22,853 nt of DNA from an uncultured Verrucomicrobiota bacterium (GTDB lineage: Bacteria > Verrucomicrobiota > Verrucomicrobiia > Limisphaerales > UBA1096). Within the stretch, counting starts at the first letter, position 1. Each line of letters begins with the position of its first letter. The translations under genes were made by a program, and so were the position numbers. The stretch spans positions 1-22,853 of the forward strand of contig CAJWPV010000001.1 in NCBI GenBank assembly GCA_913045395.1, given 5' to 3'. Under the pieces are notes generated by a model that was not told the DNA's origin, did no database searches, and saw nothing but the letters and a program-made list of their open reading frames with translations. Of this stretch, positions 1-7,069 are shown piece after piece.

Positions 1-1
1 G

Positions 2-976
2 CATCTGCCAGACCTGCCGCCCAGGCACGCCGGCGTCGGCCAGGCGCGTAAGACCGGGATGGATGAGGCACTGCGGCGACTCGCCGACGTTGCCCAGGCA
101 GAGGATGGCCTGCTCGTCTGCTACGACGCCGACTGCCGCTGCTCCGCCAATTACTTCACCGGAATCGAATCACACTTCGCCGAGCAGCCGGATATGCCCG
201 GTTGCAGTATCCACTTCGAGCATCCGCTAGACGCTGACGAGTGGGCTGCGCTTGGCTTTGGAGACAGGGCGCCTGTCCAGGCGGTGTTCGATGGCATCAC
301 CGCCTACGAGCTGCATCTGCGCTATCACGTCCGGGCGCAGAAGTTCATTGGTTTTCCGTACGGTTTCCACACCATCGGCTCGGCGATGGCGGTTCGCGCC
401 TGGGCCTACGTGAAACAGGGTGGGATGAACCGTCGACAGGCCGGCGAGGATTTTTATTTCCTGCAGAAGATCAGTTGGCTTGGACAGATGTCAGTACTGA
501 CCGGCGTCACCGTGCACCCCTCACCGCGCCTGTCCTGTCGTGTGCCGTTCGGCACCGGCAAGGCAGTCGGTGACTACGTGGCCGACGGAAAGCTGACCAC
601 CTATCCCCTGCAAGCGTACCGCGACGTGCAATGGCTGCTTGGCCAGGTGGAGGAGCTGTGGGAAACCGGCAAACCCGGCAGTGACGCGCCCGAGGCGATG
701 GCCCGGTTTTTAGGCGATGAATTTCTTGAGTCGGTTGTTCCAGAAATCCGGGCTAACTCGGGCGACTTGGGCGCGTTTCGCAAGCGGTTTTTTCGCTGGT
801 TTAACGCCTTCCGCCTGATGAAATTCATGAACTTCGCGCGGGATGAAGTCCATGGCCCGGCAGCAATCGAAGAGGCAGCAATCGGTCTGATTGAGTGGAT
901 GGGGCTACCGCACCCGAACTCGTGTGGGATCGTGAATTTACTGCGGCAGTTCCGCCGAATGGAGAAGGAATCCTAA
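2..976 (+). CDS. Glycosyltransferase, GT2-like (5' end outside window)
   Basis: The frame is open from base 2 to a TAA at 974-976, giving 324 visible residues; the start lies upstream of the window. The first visible residues read [17 protein letters not shown], followed about 20 residues later by [13 protein letters not shown]. This is the donor-binding region of GT-A fold family 2 glycosyltransferases, with DAD as the DxD metal/nucleotide-sugar motif. A downstream [10 protein letters not shown] fits the acceptor-side ED motif of the family. The missing N-terminus would hold the first beta strand and the nucleotide-binding start. No membrane segment is visible in the C-terminal part, so a cytosolic or peripheral enzyme is likely. 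Donor and acceptor cannot be told from sequence. Its stop codon overlaps the stop codon of the convergent pseudopilin gene in the shared bases CTAA. The family call is firm; the role is unknown. Confidence 0.8.
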   Translation, partial: HLPDLPPRHAGVGQARKTGMDEALRRLADVAQAEDGLLVCYDADCRCSANYFTGIESHFAEQPDMPGCSIHFEHPLDADEWAALGFGDRAPVQAVFDGITAYELHLRYHVRAQKFIGFPYGFHTIGSAMAVRAWAYVKQGGMNRRQAGEDFYFLQKISWLGQMSVLTGVTVHPSPRLSCRVPFGTGKAVGDYVADGKLTTYPLQAYRDVQWLLGQVEELWETGKPGSDAPEAMARFLGDEFLESVVPEIRANSGDLGAFRKRFFRWFNAFRLMKFMNFARDEVHGPAAIEEAAIGLIEWMGLPHPNSCGIVNLLRQFRRMEKES

Positions 977-1818
977 CGGCGCCGACCCTTGAGGATGGTG
1001 GCCCGTTCCTGCAGCCACATAACATCCGTATTGCGGGAATTTCCGTGGGTGTGACCGCCCCAGTGAGCTTCATTGGTCCTTGCCAGTAAATCCTTTGTTT
1101 GTTTGTGATTCCATTCGTTTACCCTTGAGCCGCCATCGATGTATCCCAACGCCGCCTTGCCGTTGTGATAACCGGCCGGCACATGATAGAAACTCTGTTT
1201 CATTTGATGTCCAAAAAAAGGTCGGCACAGGCTCACCGGATGTACCTCGATAAAGGTGAACAGTTCTGAAGGGCCCTTGGCGGAATCGGACATCTTGAGG
1301 TAACTCTGATAACTCGGGTTAGGCTGGTTCCGATATGCAGGTTCGCCTGAGCCCCGGGTATTCGTGTCCCAACCGACGAAGCTGTTGAGTGAATAGCTGC
1401 GCAGGCGCGGCGTTGGGGTCATCCTCCTCGTAATAGGATCCCTTACGGTGATGGTGGTTTTATCGGAGGGGCAGCGGTAAATGCCCTTGGTCTTGATGTA
1501 CTGGCCGAACAGCGAAAGCCTCTTATCGATCAGCATTTCCGGCTTGCCGGCATCCTCAGGTCGGCTGGAAAAAACACCGCCAACCCAGGTCAGACGAAGT
1601 TGTCCATTGCCGTTGTGCACCACGTCGTCCTCGTTGTCGTCCGCATACAAGTGCACCATGATGCCGAGTTGCTTGAAGTTGTTCAGGCAAATGCTCTGGT
1701 GCGCCTGGCTTTTGGCCTTGGCAAGCGCCGGCAGCAGCAGGCTAGCAAGTATGGCGATGATGGCGATCACCACCAGCAACTCGATCAACGTAAATGCACT
1801 CGTTCTGTTTGTCTTCAT
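973..1818 (-). CDS. Type II secretion/type IV pseudopilin-like protein (PVC-type, H-x9-DG)
   Basis: 281 residues from the ATG at 1818, which has a good AGGAG about 7 nt upstream; a longer open frame to 1875 has no such support. The N-terminus is a class III signal: A8|FTLIELL with Glu at mature position 5 (E13), then a hydrophobic helix to about residue 32 ([17 protein letters not shown]). This is typical of prepilin-peptidase substrates. Further motifs match the large pseudopilin family of Planctomycetes, Verrucomicrobia and Lentisphaerae: YRCPSD near 114-119, H218-x9-D228-G229, and a C-terminal [10 protein letters not shown]. Such proteins are thought to be exported and assembled or displayed by a type II secretion or pilus-like machine, but most members have no proven role. 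The gene follows the lipoprotein gene with a 1-bp gap, so the two are probably co-transcribed. Its stop overlaps that of the convergent glycosyltransferase. Confidence 0.85.
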   Translation of the reverse strand: MKTNRTSAFTLIELLVVIAIIAILASLLLPALAKAKSQAHQSICLNNFKQLGIMVHLYADDNEDDVVHNGNGQLRLTWVGGVFSSRPEDAGKPEMLIDKRLSLFGQYIKTKGIYRCPSDKTTITVRDPITRRMTPTPRLRSYSLNSFVGWDTNTRGSGEPAYRNQPNPSYQSYLKMSDSAKGPSELFTFIEVHPVSLCRPFFGHQMKQSFYHVPAGYHNGKAALGYIDGGSRVNEWNHKQTKDLLARTNEAHWGGHTHGNSRNTDVMWLQERATILKGRRR

Positions 1819-1819
1819 G

Positions 1820-2203
1820 TTAGTCTCCTGTCTTTGTCCCGTTTTCCCAGGCAACCAGTCGCCCGGCCTTGTCAAAAATCAACCGCAAATACCGGTCGCG
1901 CAACCGGTGTATCTCCGTCGGCTCCAGCGGCACCAAGCCCCATGTCCGGCGATTGTAACCGGGCCCGGCCAGCGCCCGCCCCATCGAGTCACCCGAGTTG
2001 GTAATCCACTCGGCCCGTCGCATACCGCCCGAAAGTTTCGTTTCCTCAACCGGCCTGCCCAGTTCTGCCACGGCCTGCTCGTAACTAAACCGCCCGATGC
2101 GCCCGTCCCAATCAACCTGCTGCAACGCCTGGCACCCGGCCCCAAGCAGGCCAAACAGCACCCCACAAATTAGCCGGGCAACATGTGGAACCTTTGGCGC
2201 CAC
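1820..2203 (-). CDS. Small putative lipoprotein of unknown function
   Basis: 127 residues. The start is GTG at 2203; an in-frame stop lies at 2222-2224, and no ATG is available in this frame near the N-terminus. The N-terminus has basic residues, a hydrophobic stretch ([13 protein letters not shown]) and Cys24 after GAG. This makes a plausible though not perfect lipobox, since the -3 residue is Gly rather than Leu. The mature part has a segment, [19 protein letters not shown], that recalls small outer-membrane lipoproteins of the SmpA/BamE-like fold by general pattern only. I do not recognise a named family. A possible promoter (TTGCAA, 16 bp, TATGTT at 2212-2217) would place the transcript start almost on the GTG, so translation may be leaderless; this is speculative. 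It sits directly upstream of the pseudopilin gene, with which it probably forms a two-gene operon. Confidence 0.65.
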   Translation of the reverse strand: MAPKVPHVARLICGVLFGLLGAGCQALQQVDWDGRIGRFSYEQAVAELGRPVEETKLSGGMRRAEWITNSGDSMGRALAGPGYNRRTWGLVPLEPTEIHRLRDRYLRLIFDKAGRLVAWENGTKTGD

Positions 2204-2244
2204 GTACGGGCAACATACCCCTTAGTAGACGGTTTGCAACTCGT

Positions 2245-2266
2245 AAAAACTGGTAAAAATACCGTT
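2245..2266 (-). terminator. Possible weak terminator after queG
   Basis: On the minus strand the arms AACGGTA and TACC-A-GTT (one bulged A) close a TTTT loop, and the second arm runs into a short T run. The queG stop codon lies inside the stem. The hairpin is poor in GC, so termination would be partial at best. It is placed to separate aroK-queG from the lipoprotein gene. Confidence 0.35.
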
Positions 2267-3296
2267 AATTTTGGCCGCTACGCTGCTTCACTTGGCCAAT
2301 CGCCCATTGGGCGTGCTCGGCGATCAGCGGCTCGGGGTCGGCAGCTGCGTGCTCAAGCGGTGGGATCGCTGAGGCGTCGCCGACATTGCCCAGCGCCACG
2401 CAGACGTTTCGTAGCACGCCCCGCCGCTTGGTTCGCTGCATCGGTGTGCCGCGAAATTTGGCCTGGAAACCGTCTTCATCCAGCGTCAATAACTCGATCA
2501 AGTCCGCTTGACCAAGATCGTCGCGCCGATGCGGCGCCATCAATCGGCCCTCGCCGGCAAAGCGGTTCCACGGACACACCTCGAGACAATCGTCGCATCC
2601 GTAAATCCTGTTGCCGATCGCCGACCGGAACTCCTCCGGGATCGAGCCCTTCAACTCGATCGTCAGGTAGGAGATGCAGCGGCGGGCGTCAAGTTGGAAC
2701 GGCGCAGGGATCGCCCCGGTCGGGCAGGCGTCGATGCAGCTCGTGCACTTGCCGCAGTGGTTGCGCTCCGGCTCGTCCGGCTCCAGCTCGGCGGTGGTCA
2801 AAATTTCGGATACGAAAAACCAGTTGCCTAACCGGCGGCTGATGAGGTTGGTATGCTTGCCGATAAAGCCTAGGCCGGCGCGCTGGCCAAGGTCTCGCTC
2901 GAGGATCGGCCCGGTGTCCACGTACCAAAGCGATCGAGCGCCCTCACCGGCAAGCGACTGCAATTGCGTGGTTAGTTGGCCAAGCGTTTGGCCAAGCACA
3001 TCGTGGTAATCTGCATATCGCGCGTACCGGGCAATGACACCCAGGCTTGGCCCAGTCTGTTCGCCGTTGCCACTGTCGTAGCTCGCCGCCAGCGTGATGA
3101 CCGACCGCGCACCCTCGAGGACGAGTTGCGGATCAATGCGCTTGGCCGCATTGCGCCCCATCCATTCCATCGTGCCGTGGCATTGATCCTCGAGCCACTT
3201 CAGGAATTGCTCCACGCTCTCAGGCGGCTCGGCGGTGGTGAAGCGGCAGTCCTCAAAGCCCAGCTCGAGTGCGACCTGGCGGATGGCTTCCTTCAT
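2265..3296 (-). CDS. queG: Epoxyqueuosine reductase QueG
   Basis: 343 residues. QueG is a cytosolic cobalamin- and iron-sulfur-dependent enzyme that reduces epoxyqueuosine to queuosine in the tRNA wobble base, the last step of queuosine synthesis. Visible features are the N-terminal DUF1730-type domain and the catalytic Asp in YVDTGP (D127). Two 4Fe-4S motifs follow, CGKCTSCIDACP (C181, C184, C187, C191) and C207 with CDDCLEVCP (C234, C237, C241). A C-terminal HEAT-like helix pair covers about residues 295-336 and, in known QueG, grips the tRNA. The length is somewhat below that of enzymes with longer C-termini but complete for the short form. The ATG overlaps the aroK stop (ATGA), indicating translational coupling to aroK. 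No other queuosine genes are in the window. Confidence 0.95.
   Translation of the reverse strand: MKEAIRQVALELGFEDCRFTTAEPPESVEQFLKWLEDQCHGTMEWMGRNAAKRIDPQLVLEGARSVITLAASYDSGNGEQTGPSLGVIARYARYADYHDVLGQTLGQLTTQLQSLAGEGARSLWYVDTGPILERDLGQRAGLGFIGKHTNLISRRLGNWFFVSEILTTAELEPDEPERNHCGKCTSCIDACPTGAIPAPFQLDARRCISYLTIELKGSIPEEFRSAIGNRIYGCDDCLEVCPWNRFAGEGRLMAPHRRDDLGQADLIELLTLDEDGFQAKFRGTPMQRTKRRGVLRNVCVALGNVGDASAIPPLEHAAADPEPLIAEHAQWAIGQVKQRSGQN
2976..2995. repeat. TTGGCCAA dispersed palindrome (tandem pair shown; 13 copies in window)
   Basis: Two copies of the 8-bp palindrome TTGGCCAA start 12 bp apart here, inside queG. Exact copies in the window begin at 2292, 2976, 2988, 4109, 4292, 7521, 7611, 10030, 10422, 13938, 14949, 19664 and 20509. 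Eight of them (2976, 4292, 7521, 7611, 10422, 13938, 14949, 20509) carry the longer form TTGGCCAAGCG on one strand or the other, four in each orientation. Copies fall in different reading frames (encoding LGQ, LAK or LAN) and in two non-coding gaps (10422, 19664), so codon or peptide preference alone does not explain them. About 0.3 copies would be expected by base composition (rough hand estimate). Confidence 0.8.
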
Positions 3297-3844
3297 GGTG
3301 CCTCGGGTGTCGCCTGGCGGAATTGACCGAGGATCAGGTTGGCGACATCCTTGGCAGAACGGTACTCGGTGTTGATGAGCATGTCTGAGCGACTATAAGC
3401 CGGTTTGCGCTCCTCGAGCAGGTCAATGATTCGTTGCCTGGAATCGTCGGTGTTGAGGAGCGGCCGGTGCGACTGTCCCTTGACACGACGCCAGATCGAT
3501 TCCGGCGAGGCCCACAGGCAGAATACCATCGCGTATTGCTTCATGGTGTCCATGTTTTCGGCGTCCACCAAGAGACCGCCGCCAGTCGCGATAACAGTGT
3601 TCTCGCGCTCCGCCAGCCGCACGACCACCTCCCGCTCGTACCGCCGGAAGGTCTGCTCGCCGTGTTCCTCGAAAATTCGCGGGATGCTCATGCCAACGTG
3701 CTCCTCGATGAACTGGTCGGTATCGAGAAACTCAAAGCCGGCAACACTGGCGACCACCCTGCCGACAGCGGTTTTGCCGCAGCCCATGAAGCCGGTCAGC
3801 GCGATGTTGCGTATCTGTCGCTTCTCACCCACGGCAGACACCAT
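3293..3844 (-). CDS. aroK: Shikimate kinase
   Basis: 183 residues from the ATG at 3844. The enzyme phosphorylates shikimate at the 3-hydroxyl with ATP in the cytosol, step five of the chorismate pathway. Visible motifs are the Walker A GFMGCGKT (18-25), the shikimate-binding and Mg-associated DTD (41-43), FRRYE (66-70) with the substrate-binding Arg, the GGG loop (88-90) and the lid RPLL (127-130). An upstream in-frame GTG at 3907 would add 21 residues. I prefer 3844 because the family normally starts about 5-15 residues before Walker A, and because the GTG would leave only 26 bp between this gene and the divergent hisA. Neither start has a clear Shine-Dalgarno. The TGA overlaps the queG ATG, so the two genes form an operon, an odd pairing of aromatic biosynthesis and tRNA modification. 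Confidence 0.92.
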   Translation of the reverse strand: MVSAVGEKRQIRNIALTGFMGCGKTAVGRVVASVAGFEFLDTDQFIEEHVGMSIPRIFEEHGEQTFRRYEREVVVRLAERENTVIATGGGLLVDAENMDTMKQYAMVFCLWASPESIWRRVKGQSHRPLLNTDDSRQRIIDLLEERKPAYSRSDMLINTEYRSAKDVANLILGQFRQATPEAP

Positions 3845-3933
3845 ACGGCAAACCGCACTACAACTCGCGTCTTTTTGACAAATTGCCAGCAACCAAACTC
3901 GACCCACTGCTCACCCACCCGTAAACTGCACCC

Positions 3934-4704
3934 GTGTTTAGGCCTTGCATAGATCTGCATGACGGAAGGGTCAAACAAATCGTCGGAGGCTCCATCGACG
4001 ACAGCCAACCCGATTCACTCCAAACCAACTTCGTCTCCGACAAACCACCCGCCTGGTTTGCCCAGTTGTACCGACGAGACGACCTACGCGGCGGCCACGT
4101 CATCAAACTTGGCCAAGGCAATGACGATGCCGCCCGAGAGGCGCTTGCCGCCTGGCCGGATGGACTACAAATCGGCGGCGGCGTCACGGCGGACAATGCT
4201 GCCGAATGGATCGACGCCGGGGCGTCGCATGTCATCGTCACTTCATGGTTATTTCAGGGAGGGCAACTCGATGAGGACCGGCTAAAGCGACTTGGCCAAG
4301 CGGTTGACCCATCGAGGCTTGTGCTGGATTTAAGTTGCCGCCGCCGCGGCGATAACTATTTTGTCGTGACGGACCGCTGGCAAGCCTTCACCCAACTCCG
4401 AGTCGATGCCGACACCCTCGGCCAACTCGCCGAACATTGTGACGAATTTCTCATTCATGGAGTCGACGTCGAGGGGCTTAGCCAAGGGATCGACGAAACC
4501 CTTGTTCGCCTCATCGCCAAACACTCTCCCATTGCTGCCACCTATGCCGGAGGCGCTCGTTCAATGAATGACCTACAGTTGGTGACGGATCTTGGCGAAG
4601 GGCGGGTGCACCTCACTATCGGCTCGGCGCTCGACATCCTCGGTGGCGACGGCTTGCGATACGAGGATGCCATCGCCTTCAACCGCGAACATACCGCCAG
4701 CTAA
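3934..4704 (+). CDS. hisA: Phosphoribosyl-ProFAR isomerase HisA, eukaryotic (HIS6) type
   Basis: 256 residues from a GTG at 3934. A stop at 3922-3924 in the same frame makes this the only reasonable start, and no Shine-Dalgarno is visible. The enzyme performs the Amadori isomerisation of ProFAR to PRFAR in histidine synthesis. The protein is a TIM barrel with catalytic Asp7 (FRPCIDLHDGRVKQIVGG) and Asp132 (LVLDLSCR). Phosphate-binding loops are seen at GGG 81-83, AGGARS 205-210 and TIGSALDI 228-235. The motifs KQIVGG, GGHVIKLGQGNDDAAREAL, VIVTSWLF, EFLIHGVDVEG and LTIGSALDI match fungal and plant HIS6 as I remember it far better than standard bacterial HisA. No other his gene is near. It diverges from aroK-queG and converges on galM, from which a hairpin separates it. 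Confidence 0.92.
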   Translation: MFRPCIDLHDGRVKQIVGGSIDDSQPDSLQTNFVSDKPPAWFAQLYRRDDLRGGHVIKLGQGNDDAAREALAAWPDGLQIGGGVTADNAAEWIDAGASHVIVTSWLFQGGQLDEDRLKRLGQAVDPSRLVLDLSCRRRGDNYFVVTDRWQAFTQLRVDADTLGQLAEHCDEFLIHGVDVEGLSQGIDETLVRLIAKHSPIAATYAGGARSMNDLQLVTDLGEGRVHLTIGSALDILGGDGLRYEDAIAFNREHTAS

Positions 4705-4707
4705 ATT

Positions 4708-4735
4708 GAAACCCCGCCTTTCCTGGCGAGGTTTC
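4708..4735. terminator. Bidirectional terminator-like hairpin between hisA and galM
   Basis: GAAACCCCGCC (4708-4718) pairs with GGCGAGGTTTC (4725-4735), 11 pairs with one C-A mismatch, around the loop TTTCCT. Because the stem ends in A/T-rich arms it can act for both convergent genes, though neither side has a strong T tract after it. Its placement between two converging stop codons supports a terminator. Confidence 0.6.
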
Positions 4736-4757
4736 GCTTCAAGTTGTTCGCGCAAAA

Positions 4758-5894
4758 TTATTTCGTGATGAATTTGTGGATGGTCGTCTGCGTGTATTTT
4801 TGCTTCGGACGCAGCACGGTGTTTGGGAACTGCGGATGGTTGATGGAATCTGGGAAGTGTTGTGTTTCCAAACAAAGTGCATTTCGAAACTCGTATTTCC
4901 AACCGCCCTTGCCCACTTCGGTGCCGTCAAGGAAGTTGCCGGTGTAAAACTGGATACCTGGCTCGGTGGTGAAAATCTCGAGCACGCGACCCGAGGTCGA
5001 TTCCTCTACTCGCGCCGCCAAACCCAAGCTGCCGAACTCTTTCTTGTTTAGGCAGTAGTTGTGATCGTAGCCGCCCGGCTCACCGGCAAGCTTGTCGATG
5101 CGCACGCCGATGGCGGTCGGTTTAATAAAGCTCATCACGTCGTCAACTTTCAGAATTTCCCCTGTCGGGATGCCGGTCGCGTCCACCGGCGTGTAGTGAT
5201 CGGCGTTGATCTGCAGGATGTGATCGAGGATTGTGCCCTTTCCGGCAAGGTTCCAATAGGCGTGGTTGGTGAGATTTACCGGGGTCGCCTTGTCGGTGGT
5301 AGCGACATAGTCGATTCGCAGTTCGTCATTGTTCGTCAATGTGTAAGTCACCTTCATTTTCAGGTTACCTGGGTAACCTTCCTCGCCGTTCGGGCTTGTG
5401 TAACTGAAGGCAACCGCCGGGCCGGCTTTGCTCCTGCTCACGCGGGCGGACCAAACTTTTTTGTCGATTCCCTCGGTGCCGCCATGCAGATGATTGGGGT
5501 CGTTGTTTGTGGCCAGCGTGTATTCACTGCCGTCGAGTGTAAACTTGCCCCCGGCGATACGGTTGGCCACACGGCCTGTGGTCACGCCAAAGTAAGAGTG
5601 GCCATCGAGGTAATCCTCGAGCTTATCATGCCCCAAGACGATATCACCAAACTTGCCGTTTTTGTCCGGCACATGCATCTCGGTTAGCATTGCCCCGTAG
5701 GTAATGATCCTGGCCTTGAGGCCGTTTTTGTTAACCAGCGTGTAGGCTTCGACTGCTTTGCCGTCTGTGGTTTTTCCAAATGCTTCTTTTTTCACAGTAC
5801 CCTTGTTTTTTTTCTTCGCAGCGGTTGCCGTAGGTTCGGTCACCGCCCCGGCAAGGAGCAATCCGGCCGCCACGCATTCCATTATTTTTTTCAT
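4758..5894 (-). CDS. galM: Aldose 1-epimerase (galactose mutarotase), exported
   Basis: 378 residues. It interconverts alpha and beta anomers of aldoses such as galactose and glucose. The N-terminus MKKIMECVAAGLLLAGAV is a signal peptide ending near TATAA (about residue 26), so the enzyme should work in the periplasm or outside, unlike the cytosolic GalM of the Leloir pathway. Family residues are all present: N111-R112 (GRVANRIAGG), H137 (HLHGG), the acid H211 (NLTNHAYWNL), D277 (GGYDHNYCL) and the base E343 (CLETQHFPDS). The mature length fits the family (about 340-350). The ATG at 5894 has no Shine-Dalgarno. The gene stands alone, downstream of the ribosomal-operon terminator and convergent with hisA. 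An exported form suggests use with polysaccharide breakdown, which is inference. Confidence 0.93.
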   Translation of the reverse strand: MKKIMECVAAGLLLAGAVTEPTATAAKKKNKGTVKKEAFGKTTDGKAVEAYTLVNKNGLKARIITYGAMLTEMHVPDKNGKFGDIVLGHDKLEDYLDGHSYFGVTTGRVANRIAGGKFTLDGSEYTLATNNDPNHLHGGTEGIDKKVWSARVSRSKAGPAVAFSYTSPNGEEGYPGNLKMKVTYTLTNNDELRIDYVATTDKATPVNLTNHAYWNLAGKGTILDHILQINADHYTPVDATGIPTGEILKVDDVMSFIKPTAIGVRIDKLAGEPGGYDHNYCLNKKEFGSLGLAARVEESTSGRVLEIFTTEPGIQFYTGNFLDGTEVGKGGWKYEFRNALCLETQHFPDSINHPQFPNTVLRPKQKYTQTTIHKFITK

Positions 5895-5926
5895 ATTATA
5901 TGTGCGTTAATCCGCCAAGCGCAGCC

Positions 5927-5973
5927 TGGTGTGGAACACCACAATTTCTATGGAGCTGCCAGACTGGTGTCAA
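5927..5973 (-). promoter_or_regulatory. Putative galM promoter with overlapping inverted repeat
   Basis: On the minus strand a perfect -35 TTGACA (5968-5973) is 17 bp from TAGAAA (5945-5950, 4 of 6 to the -10 consensus). The expected start point near 5938 falls in the 15-bp inverted repeat TGGTGT-TCC-ACACCA (5927-5941). This repeat could be an operator or a 5'-UTR hairpin. The promoter would leave a leader of about 44 nt before galM. The distance and quality of the -35 support the call; the regulator is unknown. Confidence 0.5.
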
Positions 5974-6017
5974 TGCCATTCACAGCCAGGCACGGCGAAA
6001 CTAGCCAAGTCTGACAC

Positions 6018-6047
6018 AAAAAAAACGGAAACCGGCAACGGCTCCCG
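6018..6047 (-). terminator. Intrinsic terminator of the ribosomal protein operon
   Basis: On the minus strand CGGGAGCCG (6047-6039) and CGGTTTCCG (6034-6026) form a 9-bp stem with two G-U pairs and a TTGC loop, followed at once by eight T (6025-6018). It lies 26 bp after the rplW stop. This is a canonical rho-independent terminator and marks the end of the long secE-to-rplW run. Confidence 0.92.
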
Positions 6048-6073
6048 CTTGGCAAAGTTTTTGCGCGATCAGG

Positions 6074-6391
6074 CTAAGTGAGCGTGATTTGGTCGCCGGC
6101 CTTGAGAGTAACAATGGCCTTCTTCCAGCGCGGTGTGCGACCCTCGTGCCGAGTGCGCTTGCGCCTGAGGCGACCGCTCACATTCATGGTGTTCACACGG
6201 TCGACCTTGACCTTGAACAGAATTTCAACGGCACGGCGTATATCATTTTTGTCCGCGCGCGTGTCGGTAACGAGGTGAACCTGTTGGCGGGTTTCCCGGC
6301 TCAGGCGCTCGGCGGCGGCATCGTTGTACTCCTGAACAGCCATGACCTTCTCGGTCAGGCGGACGGTTTTTATAACATCAAATGGCCTCAT
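6074..6391 (-). CDS. rplW: 50S ribosomal protein L23
   Basis: 105 residues, the usual size. L23 binds domain III of 23S rRNA at the exit of the peptide tunnel and is a docking point for trigger factor and SRP. The signature is in the C-terminal half: VKVDRVNTMNVSGRLRR followed by GRTPRWKKAIVTLKAGD. The ATG at 6391 sits 6 bp after rplD and lacks a Shine-Dalgarno, so reading is probably coupled to rplD. A second Met at residue 17 is too far in. It is the last gene of the run; rplB, which normally follows, is absent and a strong terminator takes its place. Confidence 0.96.
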   Translation of the reverse strand: MRPFDVIKTVRLTEKVMAVQEYNDAAAERLSRETRQQVHLVTDTRADKNDIRRAVEILFKVKVDRVNTMNVSGRLRRKRTRHEGRTPRWKKAIVTLKAGDQITLT

Positions 6392-6397
6392 GCTGTT

Positions 6398-7048
6398 TTA
6401 CTTGTTCAGGCGTTGTTCAAACTTCTCGTAGGCGTCCCTGGTGAAGACAAGGACATCAGGCCAGAGAATTTCGTAAGTGGTCAGCGAGTCACTCGTGGTG
6501 GAGCGAACGCGCTCGATGTTGCGAGCGGACAGCGCAACGTTGTTATCGGCCTCGGCTGTGATCAACACGGCGCTCTTGTACCGGGCGCTAGCCGGTTTCC
6601 TGGCGTCGATGCCCAGTGCATTGAGGGTTTTGGCCAGTTGCGCAGTGGCCGGCTTGTCGAGACTCAACTCGTCGAGAATGACGACCTGGCCATCCTTTAT
6701 GCGCTCGGTAAAAGCCTTGAGCACGGCAAGGTCGCGAACTTTCTTGTTGAGTTTCTTGATGTAAACGCGCGGCTTGGGGCCGTGGGCCACGCCGCCGCCG
6801 CGCCAGATAGGGTTGCGCCTGTAACCAACACGGGCACGGCCGGTGCCTTTCTGGCGCCACGGCTTCGCGCCTGTGCCGGCGACCTCGGCCACCGTCTTGG
6901 TACAGGCGTTGCCGGAGCGCTGGGCAGCGTTGTAGGCAACGACCGCCTCGTGAACAGCCTGTTGGCCCTTGTCGTCGTCCACGGGTGTGAACTTGGCCTT
7001 CAGTTCGCCCCGGTCAGCGCCGCTGGTGTCCTTGATTGCTACTTTCAT
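6398..7048 (-). CDS. rplD: 50S ribosomal protein L4
   Basis: 216 residues. L4 is a 23S rRNA-binding assembly protein whose loop lines the peptide tunnel; in E. coli it also represses its own S10 operon. The tunnel-loop signature is clear: KPWRQKGTGRARVG, YRRNPIWRGGGVAHGPKPR. The ATG at 7048 is preceded by a strong GGAGG at good spacing, one of the few clear Shine-Dalgarno sites in this operon. It lies 21 bp after rplC and 6 bp before rplW. Whether L4 autoregulates here cannot be judged, because the S10-type leader is absent: rpsJ directly follows fusA. Confidence 0.97.
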   Translation of the reverse strand: MKVAIKDTSGADRGELKAKFTPVDDDKGQQAVHEAVVAYNAAQRSGNACTKTVAEVAGTGAKPWRQKGTGRARVGYRRNPIWRGGGVAHGPKPRVYIKKLNKKVRDLAVLKAFTERIKDGQVVILDELSLDKPATAQLAKTLNALGIDARKPASARYKSAVLITAEADNNVALSARNIERVRSTTSDSLTTYEILWPDVLVFTRDAYEKFEQRLNK

Positions 7049-7069
7049 TCTTTGTATCCTCCGCTGCCT

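Noticed and set aside
1481..2173. A 230-codon plus-strand open frame opposite the pseudopilin and lipoprotein genes
   Set aside because: The minus-strand products show a type III signal helix, H-x9-DG and a lipobox-like signal, so the plus-strand frame is a shadow.
2976..2995. CRISPR-like repeat from the two TTGGCCAA copies
   Set aside because: Copies are 8-11 bp, irregularly spaced across 18 kb and inside genes; no repeat-spacer array exists in the window.
3875..3903. Promoter for hisA from TTGACA at 3875-3880
   Set aside because: No acceptable -10 box lies 16-18 bp downstream (sequence there is CTCGAC-like), so the -35 match alone is not enough.
3845..3907. Longer shikimate kinase from a GTG at 3907
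   Set aside because: It would place 34 residues before Walker A and leave only 26 bp to the divergent hisA, too little for two promoters; kept as an alternative only.
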